Shown here: in pieces, positions 31,004 to 41,699 of the stretch
How the letters are laid out: each line of letters starts with the position of its first letter
Numbering within the stretch: position 1 is the first letter of the stretch
Source of the DNA: Candidula unifasciata
Lineage: Eukaryota > Mollusca > Gastropoda > Stylommatophora > Geomitridae
Reading direction: 5' to 3'
Assembly (NCBI GenBank): GCA_905116865.2
Contig: CAJHNH020008455.1
Coordinates: 1,763,580 to 1,827,579, forward strand
DNA length: 64,000 nt
Program-made: the position numbers and the translations under genes
Notes under the pieces: generated by a model
What the model saw: only the letters and a program-made list of their open reading frames with translations
The model's database searches: none
Told to the model about the DNA's origin: nothing

Positions 31004-32246
31004 CAGCGGTTCTCAACCTGTGGGTCATAACCCCTTTGGGGGTCAAATGACTATTTCTCAGGGGTGTGACACAGTCATCTCTTTTAATGTCAATGATGAA
31101 GTAACCCAGGTTCAGTGTTATTTGTGTCAAGGGTGGCAAGTGATTGTTTATAGACGAGGAGAAATATGGTCGTGTTGATAGTGGCGAGGGTGAAGATGAT
31201 GTGTTGCTTGCTGCATGCCTCTCACGAGGCTAGTAAACTAAGTGTCTGGAAACAACTGTTCTCTTCTTTAAATCTATTTATTTGACACTCCATCAAATGT
31301 CACAAATTACATCAAATAATACTCTAAGAATGCTAAATCATCTAAGTACTCATAGAATCGCGTTGTGTTCCTTATCTCCCATTACTTTGTAAACTAGTGC
31401 TATTGTCTCTAACTGCCACCGGGCTACTAGTGCAGGTTGGGCTAAAAGGTTTGTTATTTAATGCCGTATATCTACTTATCTATGCTCTCTTCTCTGCTCA
31501 ATTGGCCGGTGCTTGTCTCTTGTTCTCCTCACTCCGTCTCTAGCCTGTCCTTCGTCTGTTCTTTCTGCTGTCCTCTTTCTTCTGCCTCAGTCTATCTCCG
31601 TTTGTGTCTTGTCACTTCTCTATCTGTGTCTATCCTCTGTCTGTCCCCGACTATCCTCTGGCCTGTCAGTTTATCCTCTGGCCTGCCTCCGTCTGTGTCT
31701 GTGTCCTCTGTGTGTGTGTGTGTGCCTTCTGTCTCTCCTCGACTATCCTCTGGCCTGTCCATCTCGTGTGTCTGTGTGTCCTGGCTGTCTGTGTCTCGTC
31801 TGTCCTCCCTTTGTGTCTGCATCTCGAAGGTTCCGGGCAATCGTTTATAAAGGGGTTACCAGGCTGCTCCCAGAGGGCTCCTATCCCTCGTTGTTTTGCA
31901 GTCTACTGCCATCACCTGAGCTGGCCGGGACATCGGTATTTCGGCTAATGGTTTTGGTGTTGACGGGGAGAGTCACATGTCTGGCCAGACGGTTCAAGGT
32001 ACGTGGGAAACAAGAGTAGGGACCTAGGGGGATATAGTTGCTTACTAATGGAAAGTTTTACAATAAGGGTGAAGGCCACAAGAGTCTTGTCGTGCAAACA
32101 GCACAATACTAATAAAAAGGGGGTAGGGGTGCTGACCCTGCTACAGGGGTTGTCTAAGACTATCAGAAAACTCATAGTTACTTGAGTTATTTTATGGTTG
32201 AGGATCATTTAAAGGGTCGCGCCGTTAGGAAGGTTGAGAGCCACTG
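31004..32246. mobile_element. hAT-like non-autonomous element, 1243 bp
   Basis: The left end CAGCGGTTCTCAACCT and right end AGGTTGAGAGCCACTG are inverted repeats (14 of 16), of the CAGtGGTTCTCAACC type common in hAT elements. Flanks ATTTAGAG (30996-31003) and ATTTGGAG (32247-32254) are an 8-bp target duplication with one change. The interior holds a CT-rich block (31500-31830) and no transposase. Confidence 0.8.
31500..31835. repeat. CT/TG-rich simple sequence inside the hAT-like element
   Basis: TCCTCTGGCCTGTC and GTCTGTGTCTGTGTCCTCTG recur irregularly. Long ORFs here are compositional. Confidence 0.75.
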
Positions 32247-32679
32247 ATTTGGAGAAGTTTACCTTTGTGCTACAGGCCAATATGATGTCGGATTTTCTCA
32301 TGTCTCAATGGTAAAGGTCACAGCATGATTCAACCGATATATGTGGGATTTTTTTTGGTTTTGTTTTTTGGCCCCTGGGGATGTATTCTATTTAATGCCC
32401 CACCCTGTACGTGTTTATTGATTAGTCCCTTAATACAGCTTTATATAGTTTGAAAATAATTTCAAAATGTTGATACATTTTTTTACAAAATGATCAGTGA
32501 ACTGTGTAAAATATTTGTTTTTAACAGATATTTTTTCTAGAATCCTACTGGATAGGGTCATTACATATTTTGTTTAAAGAGTTCCAGGGTAAAAGGGTAC
32601 CTTTTAAAATATAAGTAATTCACATTTTGCATTTTCCACAAGCTTCTGTCAAGTACTACTTAATTTCAGCTGCTTTAAG

Positions 32680-32945
32680 AACTGTACTTATGTGGAGTAT
32701 ATGTGTGTAGAGTGTGCCTTCTGGTGTATGCATGTGTATGTGGTGTATGTATGTATTTACCATCCATGCTTTTGTCTTATTTTACCTGATAGTCATTTGT
32801 GTTGTCGTACCAGCATAACATGCTTTAAAGATAAAATACAACTGCTGTGTGAAAGATACGTGTTCGGAAGGGCTGAATGTAAGATGGGCCTGCGTGCCCA
32901 CTTTGTGACCCTTTGAAAATATGGCTTGTTCGTCCATACTTAGTG
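32680..32945 (+). repeat. REP-H copy (LINE-like 3' end)
   Basis: A TG-rich stretch is followed by CATAACATGCTTTAAAGATA AAATACAACTGCTGTGTGAA AGAT, GGGCCTGCGTGCCCACTTTG and GACCCTTTGAAAATATGGCTTGTTCGTCC, as at 42590-42775 and 54790-55440. Confidence 0.68.
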
Positions 32946-32949
32946 TATA

Positions 32950-34140
32950 TGAAATTTGTTTAAAAAAAAATTTACCATATTGAAAATAATAACAAACACA
33001 AATGTTAGATTATATATACTGAATGACTCCAGTGTTTAAGACCTTTTATATTAAATGAATATCCCACATCAAATAAATGTGACACAAGATGCATAAATCA
33101 GATCAGCAAGATTTGGAAGAATACATATTCAAGTAAATAAACACAGAATGCACACTGTGGATGCAAGCAGAGCGAGGCACCATTTTGAGATTTTGTACTG
33201 CTCAGAAATGCCAGTCTCCAAAACAAATGCATATACAAATTTACCACTATACTGCCTTTCCAGGCTTGGAAATTCTTCCAAATTTCTGTGCAATTTAATA
33301 GTCTCCCTTAGAGAAAAATTGCTTGTTAATTATCTGAATTCACCCTTGAAAGGGCGGTTGACACTTTGTGTTGCAGGTTACAGCTAGGCTGTGATATATA
33401 TATATGTGTGTGTGTGTGTGTGCCTTTCAGTCGAACACATCCCATTTCTGCCAACTCCTAATGAGTCACCTTGTATGACATGCGTTTTTAAGGGGACACT
33501 AGGCCCCCAGACCCATACGAGGAATACGTTAATAATTTTCAGTTCTTTCTGATCCACCATGGGCCTGATCTGGCTGAACTATTTTTCAGTTTCCGAGACA
33601 GGATGCTGTTTACTAGCCAATCTTCCTTGATGTTTTTATAATGAAATTAAATACTACTCAAAAAACTATTATAAGAAAGAGGAGTAAAGAACTAGGCAAA
33701 GACAGAAAGTGTGGAATATAATTACTGACAAATCATGTGAAGAAACTTCTTGTGACACACAATACATGCACAAATGTAACTCCCATATGACATTGAAGAA
33801 ACATGTCACTTTGATGATTATAAAAACTAACAGCACCCATTTATGTAGAAAAGATACATCCTGTGCATGGCAACACTGGGTAATTTAAAATTGAACACTC
33901 TTATAAACTAAGCAAGGCAACAATAATCCTGCAAACAAAGTACAAATCAAACAAACAGATATAAAAACACAAACCACAAACACAATATTTTTCCCCATAT
34001 TACAACAGTTAAAGGAGTATCAAAATTCTACAACCTTTAAATACAATTTTTCCCACTTATTGCAGTAACTGAAGGGGTATCTGTATTCTAAAACTACAAA
34101 CACAACATTCCTCTGTACGACAACAGTTAAAGGACTATCT
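32950..34140. other. Intergenic, little recognised
   Basis: AT-rich sequence with a short (TA)n(GT)n at 33393-33421 and degenerate ACAACAGTTAAAGGAGTATC-type repeats from about 34000. No gene seen. Confidence 0.4.
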
Positions 34141-34700
34141 ATTTTCTTTTCTAGTCCTGTTCTGTCTTTCAGGGTCATGTTTTGAAGAGGCAGTCATGTG
34201 CCTGCCTTGCTATGAGCTATGTAGATGCTAGTATTTATGGCCTTGGATATTCCATCTATCCATAATTTGCGTGGTCAGCCTCTAGATCTGCTTCTAATGT
34301 CTGACAGGGCTCCCTGTGGTGCACTATTGGTAATACTTAAACAAGTCAAAACTATTTTATTTGTTGATGTAGTTTAGTACTGGTTCTGTCCCAGTTTCTA
34401 TCCTGATAATGTCTACATTCTAAAACCTTAAGATGCAACACTCTCCCATATCACAACAGTTCAAATACCTATATTCTACAAAATCCAGAATCAGTATTTC
34501 TAATATTACCACAGTTGGAAACTAATATTACCACAGTTAGAACACATATATTCTATAACCTCAATCATAATATTCCTGCACTACCACAGTTAAACAACTA
34601 TCTATCTTCTAAAACTTTCCAATACAATATTCTCCAATCCTAAAAGTCTTTCATATTACAATAGTTAAACATCTCTCCATATTACAACTGTAAAAGGACT
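34000..34700. repeat. Degenerate tandem repeat interrupted by a LINE piece
   Basis: Variants of CATATTACAACAGTTAAAGGACTATCTATATTCTAAAAC recur about 10 times on either side of 34155-34430. Confidence 0.6.
34155..34430 (-). mobile_element. LINE C-terminal fragment
   Basis: Minus frames read NVDIIRIE-like, then RSRSRGRPRKLWIDGISKAI, the R.RGRP...WIDGI signature of LINE tails. Broken by stops. Confidence 0.6.
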
Positions 34701-34734
34701 ATTTTATCTTTTAAAACTTCCCACATATTCATCA

Positions 34735-35230
34735 TCATCATCATCCTGTTGTACCATTATATGTCACATAGGGCTGAGATTATTTTACATATCATGCACA
34801 AAATTCAGTCCAGTCCTTTGGCCTCTCACAGCAATGTTTTAACGTTTCTCTAAGGTCCCTTTTCCACGCCTTTAGGCGTATAGGGCTAGACCTATATTAT
34901 TACAGACCCATCGGCACAAGATGGGTGATGTGGTCAGCATCACGCCAGCTGCCTATACCTCCCGGGATTGCACCCAGTACCCACTCAGGGCCTGGGTCGA
35001 CCTGGGAGTCAAGGTCCGGTTCCGCCAAGGAGCCAACCCACAACCTTCCAATCCGTCTGCGAGCATCTAGCCACTATGCCACAGCGACTCCCAAAGTTTC
35101 TCTTGGATATTCTCATTTCCTCAATCCATCTGTTTCGCATTTTAGTGCCTGTTTGGTGACTGTGTGCTTGCTTGTCATGACAAGCTCAAAATACCACTTT
35201 GTTTTGTCTCGTAATTGTTGATACCAGTGG
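34735..35230 (-). mobile_element. LINE tail (family E) split by a SINE-A insertion
   Basis: TATATGTCACATAGGGCTGA and ATTCAGTCCAGTCCTTTGGC to the left and TTCTCTTGGATATTCTCATT to the right match the copy at 1795-2036. The SINE occupies 34852-35092, and GTTTCTCT is present on both sides as its target duplication. Confidence 0.68.
34852..35092 (-). repeat. SINE-A copy, full length, nested
   Basis: Minus-strand head GGGAGTCGCTGTGGCATAGTGGCTAGATGCTCGC with A-box like block, and GGAAGGTTGTGGGTTGGCTC near the B box. The tail CGCCTTTAGGCGTATAGGGC marks the 3' end, with AAGG adjoining. Bounded by the GTTTCTCT duplication. Confidence 0.78.
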
Positions 35231-35424
35231 TTGTCCAGACATTTCTCTTAACCCTTCCCTTTTCATGAAATCATTCCATTTTATTTCTTATGTTTCCTCA
35301 GATATTTCCTCCATTTTAAAGCCTCCAATCACCCCTCCCCCATAACAAAAGTTGAAAAAAAAAAATCTATAAATTTTCTGTTTCTTCACACACCTGCCCC
35401 TTAGTTACCCCCCCCCACCTTTTT

Positions 35425-35560
35425 CACAACTTGAGGTGTAACAAATTTACTGATCGGTTGATCAGTTTGTCTTTTGGTGTAACAAATTTACTGATCGACT
35501 GATCGGTTTGTCTTATGGAGTAACAAATATACTGATCAACTGATCGGTTTGCCCCTTTAA
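35425..35560. repeat. 47-bp tandem repeat, 3 units
   Basis: GTAACAAATTTACTGATCGA CTGATCGGTTTGTCTTTTG, with internal symmetry around TGATCGACTGATCGG. Confidence 0.85.
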
Positions 35561-35829
35561 GCTGCTACATGAAGGTTTACCTTACCATTCTGAAATTTTT
35601 TTAAATCTCAGTTAAATCAGACAGCAGACCAACAGGGCAGATCTCAGAGGCCCTGTTCAACCTCTAAAGAAATGATCAGGGGACCGCAATGGCCACACCA
35701 GCCACGGATTAGGCACAAAGTCTCATGCAGGTATGGACAATAAATTGACTGTGCTAGCCTAATATTTTTATAAACTTAACTGGTGTTTGACGCTTGATAC
35801 GGTTTCTATCTATATTTATTATAAAATCT

Positions 35830-36420
35830 TAAGATTGATACATCTATAAATTATTTATTGTTAACATTAACATATCTAGAAACTTTAATGTTAATCTAAA
35901 CATCTAGAAACTATTTATTAATAATCTTAACATTTACATATCAAGAAACTTAAATGTTAATCTAAATATTTACACATCTAGAAACTGTTTATTGTCAATC
36001 TTAACATTTATGCATCTAAAAACTGTTTATTAATAATCTTAACATTTACATATCTAGGAACTTCAATGTTAATCTAAACATTTATACATCTAGAAATTGT
36101 TTATTGTTAACCTTAACATATCTAGAAATTTTTATGTAAATCAAAACATTTATACATCTAGAAACTGTTCATTGTCAGTCTTAACATTTATACATCCAGA
36201 CTAGTGGTGGCCAACGTTTCTAGGACTGACAGCTACTTTCCATTTCAGAAATCACAGATGGTCTAAAAAAAAAAAAAAAAAAGCCAGGGACTACAGTAGA
36301 TTGATAGTAATTTCTGAAATGAAAAGACAATATAAGATAAGACTCTGGGCTACCGCTCACCACTTGCTGGTCAACTAGTAGACCAAAGTTGATGTGTTGG
36401 ATAACCCTGATCTAGAAACT
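35830..36420. repeat. About 42-bp AT-rich tandem array, split by a MITE
   Basis: ACATCTAGAAACTGTTTATT then GTTAATCTTAACATTTATAC, about 9 units, diverged. A MITE-like element at 36204-36408 sits in one unit. Confidence 0.78.
36204..36408. mobile_element. Possible hAT-like MITE
   Basis: The left end CTAGTGGTGGCCAACG and right end TTGGATAACCCTG are weakly inverted. ATCCAGA to the left and ATCTAGA to the right could be a target duplication, but the host array itself repeats ATCTAGA. Confidence 0.4.
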
Positions 36421-36609
36421 GTAAAGCTATGTTTTTGAGTACAAAAACACACAAAAATTGCAAATTTCATCACAATAATATGAAACAAACCCCAGCACAG
36501 TTGTCTGAAACAACTACCCCAGCCACATGACGCTATGACGTACATTTGGAAAATAACGGCCCACATTTTTTCCTCTGCAACTTAGTCTGACAAAAAAAGA
36601 GCAGCCACA

Positions 36610-37000
36610 CTAATCTGTTAATATGGTATGCCAGAGAAATGTGCATCACAAACAGCTAATTGTAAACTTTCTGGCTGCGGAAAAGCAACCGCGGTTAATA
36701 TTAATAAACGTCTGTCTACGTGCTGTATATGGAAGTTGTGCAGTAGATATGAGCACCACTGGTAGCTGGGTTCAGAGAGTTAAAGCTGCAGAAAGTGTAG
36801 AGACAGACCTGAGGATGTTAATTCGTACTGTAAAGCAATGTCTATGTGAAAAGGAAAAGTCTCATACAGGGAAGGCGTACGTGCCCTTGTTTCGGGCTGA
36901 TGTTAGGTCACAGCAAATGGAGATTATACAGAAAAACAGAATATGCAAAGGACATAACAAGTTATCTTGCCAGGGAGGTTCACACATTTTGCATATATAG
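36610..37000 (+). mobile_element. Mariner-type transposase N-terminal remnant
   Basis: The plus frame reads FLAAEKQPRLILINVCLRAV YGSCAVDMSTTGSWVQRVK. FL.AEG..P..I...L..VYG...VD.STV..WV.R.K is the helix-turn-helix start of mariner/SETMAR-like transposases. The next part (LCEKEKSHTGKAYVPLFRAD) does not match a DDE domain that I recognise. Confidence 0.5.
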
Positions 37001-37079
37001 TTTGCGAGACAAAATGTGTGGGACATTAATTTCAGAATGTCCCTAATACGTACACAATCTTTATGGTAGTGTGACAATC

Positions 37080-37450
37080 ATCTGTCATGTGATACACACA
37101 TAAAAATACATTCTACACATATTTTGTGTATTCAAAAAGTCAAAGCAAATAGTTATACAAACCAAGAAAAAGTGTAATTAACTCAAAGCGGAACAAAAAT
37201 AGTTATTGCATAAACCCACATAGTCCCCGATTGAACATCTTGTGTACACATAGGAATCCCGCATTGAAAATCTTGCATCACTTCAGACTAAAAAAAAGGT
37301 GCATGCACGTGGTAATCAAAGACTGAAAATCTTGAATATACATGCTAATCCCAGACATTTGTACCACTTAACCTCTTCGTCAACTGAATGCTTAAAACCA
37401 AAACAAATTTGAAGCAGCTACAGATACCACAGCAGGGTCTTCCAGGTTGA
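37080..37450. other. Intergenic, nothing recognised
   Basis: Contains three loose copies of GACTGAAAATCTTG...ACA, possibly a decayed 60-bp repeat (37225-37360). No gene. Confidence 0.35.
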
Positions 37451-37458
37451 ATAGGTCA

Positions 37459-37716
37459 TCCCTGTGTGGGTCCGGGGGGCCCCATTTGTGAGGACAGGGG
37501 GCAAAAAACAATAGAGCAACTGATTCCCCCTAACAAGCAACAATTTAAGGGTTTATCCTTTGAGGTCAGAGGGCATCTGTCTGACAGGCAAGAAACGAAT
37601 GGTCTGCACACACATGCAAAAAAGTCAGATCTGTAAAATGGATGTGCAAACAAAACTCAAATTCTGGAAGAAGACCAAAGTCCAGAAGTGGACAAACAAC
37701 CAGAACTGGTCAATGG
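37459..37716 (+). repeat. REP-C copy
   Basis: It runs from CCTGTGTGGGTCCGGGGGGCCCC through AATGGTCTGCACACACATGC, AAAGTCCAGAAGTGGACAAA to CCAGAACTGGTCAATGGA. The GAA tail is lost. Confidence 0.7.
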
Positions 37717-37874
37717 ATAAGGACACAACCTTTGCCATGTAGCTAGACTTGGGTCGGACAATAGATGTAAATAAAGCAACACAATGAGCTTTAGTAATAA
37801 CACATCTGTGATTTCCACAACTGCACAGCCAACTACTGCTGTAGATAGTGTGTAACGAGTTTGATCCTCTAAGA

Positions 37875-38073
37875 CAGTGATTCCCAAACTGTGCGCCCCA
37901 GGGAGCCGCAACCTCTTCACAGGGGCACCGTGATATATTAGAAGATACACAAGTTAAAAATTTTTTTCTATCTCTAACATACAAATAGTCATACTTTTAC
38001 CTACGTTAGGGCACCGTGGAAAAAAGTTAATTGAAAAAAGGCGCCGCGACTAAGAACAGTTTGGGAAACACTG
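37875..38073. mobile_element. hAT-like MITE, 199 bp
   Basis: The ends CAGTGATTCCCAAACTGTG and GAACAGTTTGGGAAACACTG are inverted repeats (17 of 18 in CAGTGxTTCCCAAACTGT). Flanks CTCTAAGA and CTCAGAGA (37867-37874, 38074-38081) agree at 6 of 8. Confidence 0.75.
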
Positions 38074-38433
38074 CTCAGAGACAACTTACTACCTGGAATA
38101 TGCAAATCAGGTTACTCTGCATGTGTATTGTGGAAAATAAACACACACACACATTAATACTGACAAATACAAGCACCTGTACACACTTTTTTTTTCACTC
38201 TCTAATTTTTGTTCTTTGCTTGGCTGTAAGAAAAAACACAACTGACTTTAACAAGAACAAAACAATTTTTTTCTTGTGGTTTTTTTCATCAAGTGGATGA
38301 CTTTTCCCAGTGAGATTATTTAATTTGCTTTCTGTAGTTAATTATCCTTGTAGCTTTAGACTGGTCAAAATGTCTGCTTGTTGCCTGTGTGTCTTTCCTC
38401 AAGTTGTCTAGTTAGCATTCATTCTTGGCATCA

Positions 38434-38806
38434 GGGGAGCTGTGTGGTCTCGAGGTATGGTGTCCGCCTCGTGTGCTAGAGGTTGCGGGGTCAAGGCTGG
38501 GATTTTTTTCACGTGTACTTCTAATAATCTACCCTGGTCTCTGGGCAGTGAGATCGGACGCCTGTGTGTATTGTTGCACACATTAAAAAATCCTTTGGCA
38601 GTTGGAAATTGAAAAGAGTAGCCTAACAGCGCTACCCGGGCAAAATTTGGAGTTGAAAATCTACCCAAAATATTTCAGGATCCTCGCCGGTACCCCGGAG
38701 CCTGTGCACTGCTGAGCTCCTTCAGACTCAGGCTTGAGTTACAAGTAGAATAGGGCACTTATGGGTTACTACCTGTGTGCCATGATGTTGATCCGTTGTT
38801 CAAACT
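38434..38806 (+). repeat. SINE-B copy
   Basis: Head GTGTGGTCTCGAGGTATGGT GTCCGCCTCGTGTGCTAGAGGTTGCGGGGTCAAGG, body and 3' end GTGCCATGATGTTGATCCGT TGTTCAAAC as in 27581-27985. Confidence 0.8.
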
Positions 38807-38875
38807 TCTTGTCATCAGCTTAACATAAACCCTGGCCTCACCCTGCTCCACAACCGTCTTTACACACACAACAAG

Positions 38876-39106
38876 AAGTCGCCGTGGTGTAGCGGCTAGA
38901 CGCTTCACTGCGGACTGTGCTCCAGGGCGGAGCCGGACTTTTTCCAAAAATGACCTTGGCTCCCAGGTAGGTACCAGGTGCAGTCCTGGAAAGTAAAGGC
39001 GGCCAGCGTGATGTTGACCACATCTCCATCTTGTGCCGATTGGTCTAAATAAATATAGGTCTATCCCTATGTGCCCTATAAGCTTAAATGCATGGAAAAG
39101 GGTCCT
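38876..39106 (+). repeat. SINE-A copy, full length
   Basis: Head AAGTCGCCGTGGTGTAGCGG CTAGACGCTTCACTGCGG. The body has CAAAAATGACCTTGGCTCCC, GGTACCAGGTGCAGTCCTGG, AAGGCGGCCAGCGTGATGTT. The tail ends GCATGGAAAAGGGTCCTG. The B-box region is altered. Confidence 0.8.
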
Positions 39107-39109
39107 GTG

Positions 39110-39600
39110 CTACTTACCCACACCAATTCTCAATAGTTTAATTAAAGCTTTTATGCCCATAAATCTCATTATGCAAACAAAAATACTTTAAAAACAAGTT
39201 AACAATCAAATAAATATTAGGTCTTTTAAATAACCAAATTCAAACAGATGAGTAAATAATAGATCATGTAAGTCAACTAAATATTAACAACAAATCATAT
39301 AAAACTAATTAAATGTTAACAGCTTCAAAATATGAGATCATGTCACATCTACTAAAAGTTAACGGCTTAAAAATATTAAAACATGTTAAGTCAACCAAAG
39401 GTTAACTTTTCACTAAACATTAGACCATGTTAACTAAAAATTAACTGTGGAGTCCTGTTAAATTAACTAAACAGTTTATAAACACAGCGTCACAAATTCT
39501 GAACAGTAATTTTACTTGATTTAAAAAAAAAAAGGAAGTATTTCAAACTTTGCACACAGTAACTTGACAAAGCAACTCAACAACTTTGTATAAATAGATT
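39110..39600. repeat. AT-rich degenerate repeat
   Basis: AAATATTAAAACATGTTAAGTCAACTAAATGTTAAC-like blocks recur about 7 times with heavy divergence. No gene. Confidence 0.5.
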
Positions 39601-39609
39601 TAATACATT

Positions 39610-39935
39610 TTACTTCTTCTTTCCACTACTCCTGGAATGCCTTGTGGTGTCAGGGCAGGAAGAGATCTCTGGAACGGGCCCTTCTGTTCACTTCGTATAA
39701 AGTACTCTTCAGTGTCTCTGATATTTCTGAGGTGTATCTTTTGTGCAGTTGACCTCTAGCTCAATTGCCGCTGTATCTGTATAACATTGCTGTCTGTGGT
39801 GCCCTGTCTGATGCCAATCTTGTTACATGGCCAAACCATTTGATTCGTTGTCTACCTATAGTCCAGTATTGGTTCTGTTTCGACTCTTCTGATATCAACG
39901 TTCCTAAGTTGATCTTTCTTCGTTACACCTAGCTC
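39610..39935 (-). mobile_element. LINE reverse-transcriptase C-terminal fragment
   Basis: The minus frame reads GVTKKDQLRNVDIRRVETEP ILDYR, then NQMVWPCNKIG, matching R.R.VDIR..L...PI.DYI....I.WFGH.TRM of LINE tails. Confidence 0.62.
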
Positions 39936-39939
39936 AAAG

Positions 39940-40525
39940 GGGAAAACCATCAAGGAGATGAATGGTGCCTTTGCTGTTACAACTAGTAGCCTTACAATGG
40001 AAAATATGTCTGTAACAAGGGCTTTAGCATGGCTTGGTACTCAAAAGTTCACACATGTATGCTTTCTTAGTGACTCGACGAATATGCTTAAAAAAATCCA
40101 AGCTGGATTTATCAGACAAGAATGGATTGAAACACTAAGCACTTTACGAATATCTGCCCTAACCTTCATCTTTGTGCCAGGTCATGAGGGTGTTCAAGGG
40201 AACGACGTGCAGACTATCTTACTGACACTGCAGTTGCTGTGGCTGGTCCAGTACTGGACAGAAGTGATGTTATCAATGCTATGCGCTGCACTACCGTACC
40301 GAGGAGCACACCAAAGGACATGACTCTGTATCCCTGTCTAGACTGATGGACATGGGGGTGCAGCCTGGAGCTGCAGGAAATGAACATTTCACTAAAAGGA
40401 CAAGATGTGTCATTAACCAAGACAGAACAGGCGTCATCAGTTGTTTTACACTTGTGGAGCTTTTGAGGAGGAGATCGGAGCAGCTATGGATCTGTCCGGA
40501 GTGCTGTGATGATAATCCTTTCTAA
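39940..40525 (+). mobile_element. LINE RNase H domain fragment
   Basis: The plus frame reads MSVTRALAWLGTQKFTHVCF LSDSTNMLKKIQAG, then LTFIFVPGHEGVQGND, and after a frameshift ADYLTDTAVAVAGPVLDRSD. SDS (metal-binding Asp) and PGHxGVxGNxxAD (last catalytic block) identify an RNase H domain of an I/Jockey-type LINE. The end reads EQLWICPECCDDN, like the RNH tails. Lacks the N-terminal block and the reverse transcriptase. Confidence 0.75.
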
Positions 40526-40639
40526 TCACCAAGCATAGTTTGGGCATGTGACAAGACTGGCGTTTGGTGTCTTTTGGCCTAAGACTTGATTAGCTTTATT
40601 GCTTGCATCTTATACATTTTACAATTAATGAAAATACTG

Positions 40640-40830
40640 CACTACTTTCTGAACACAGCACAGAATAGTGCACTACTTTCTGAATGCAACAGAGCCTACT
40701 GTACTTCTTTCTGAATGTAGCAGAGCCTACTGTACTACTTTCTAAACGTAGCAGAGAAAAGTACTACTTTCTGAATGTAGCAGAGCCTACTGTACTACTT
40801 TTTGAACACAGCAGAGTCCCAAAAAGTCAG
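40640..40830. repeat. About 37-bp tandem repeat, 5 units
   Basis: GCAGAGCCTACTGTACTACT TTCTGAATGTA with length variants. Confidence 0.85.
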
Positions 40831-40841
40831 GGTATTATTAT

Positions 40842-41108
40842 TATTATTCTGTGCGCTCACTAGCTATAAACTCTGTGGAGGAAAATCCTGGTTGTTTGTC
40901 CACATATGGACTTTGTTCTAGTTCCAGAACTTGAGATCTACATGCACATTTGTTATTCCAGATCTGGCTATTTTTTGTCTACAGACTTGTCACCTCTCAG
41001 GAAGAGATGCATTCTGACTGAAAAAGAAGCACCTCTAATTAGTCGACATTTACGACATGCTTGTAAATTTTTTTTTTTTCTCCCACAATGGGGCTCCGGA
41101 ACCCACGA
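40842..41108 (-). repeat. REP-C copy, diverged
   Basis: TTATTATTATTCTGTGCGCT CACTAGCTATAAACTCTGTG, TTCTAGTTCCAGAACTTGAG, AATTAGTCGACATTTACGAC and AATGGGGCTCCGGAACCCAC. Confidence 0.68.
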
Positions 41109-41121
41109 AAGGTTTAGGTGA

Positions 41122-41490
41122 CAGATCAATGTCATCATGGCACAAGGGTAGTAGTAACCCATAAGTGCTCCGTTCTACTTCTAACTCAAGTGTAAGTCTG
41201 AAGAATCTCAGCGCAGTGCACAAACTCTGTAGCACCAGCGAGGATCCTGAAATAATTTAGGTAGATTTTAAACTCCAAATTTTGCTCGGGCAGCGCCATT
41301 AGGCTACTCTTTTTTATTTCCAACTGCCAAGGAATTTTTTTAACGTACGCAGCAATACACACTGGTGTCCGATCTTACTACCAAGAGACATGGGGGGAAA
41401 TTACTAGACGCTCACGTAAAAAAAAAAAATCCCTGCCTTCACCAGGGTTTTGTACCAGGAGCCTCCAGTACTCGAGACCACGCAGCCCCC
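41122..41490 (-). repeat. SINE-B copy
   Basis: Reverse complement landmarks GGGTTACTACTACCCTTGTG, AATTTGGAGTTTAAAATCTA, AAGAGTAGCCTAATGGCGCT and head GTGGTCTCGAGTACTGGAGGC. It directly abuts the 40842-41108 REP-C copy. Confidence 0.76.
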
Positions 41491-41699
41491 ATGAAAGGAT
41501 TACTGTATTCAACTTATTATGTCAATACTTCTGATATAAACTGGTACTTGAAAGCAATTTTCTTTTCAGGAAATAGCAAACAAACCTCAGCATTTATTGG
41601 TTTTTGTAGGCAATTTTATGTTTGCTGTTGCTTGTGGAATGTCACAACATTGTATAATACTATTGTCACAATAAATGAATACTGGTCTGTTGCTTAATT

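Larger units (their letters stand above)
30560..32600 (+). repeat. REP-G copy split by two insertions
   Basis: The outer pieces (30560-30692, 30925-30995 and 32255-32600) match 11950-12560 and 55540-56215 in order. Between them lie a LINE tail (30692-30920) and a hAT-like element (31004-32246). Confidence 0.6.

Noticed and set aside
38876..38930. A tRNA gene (and similar segments at 53740, 55380, 35080)
   Set aside because: A- and B-box like blocks are present but the acceptor and anticodon stems do not pair and the sequence continues into the shared SINE-A body.
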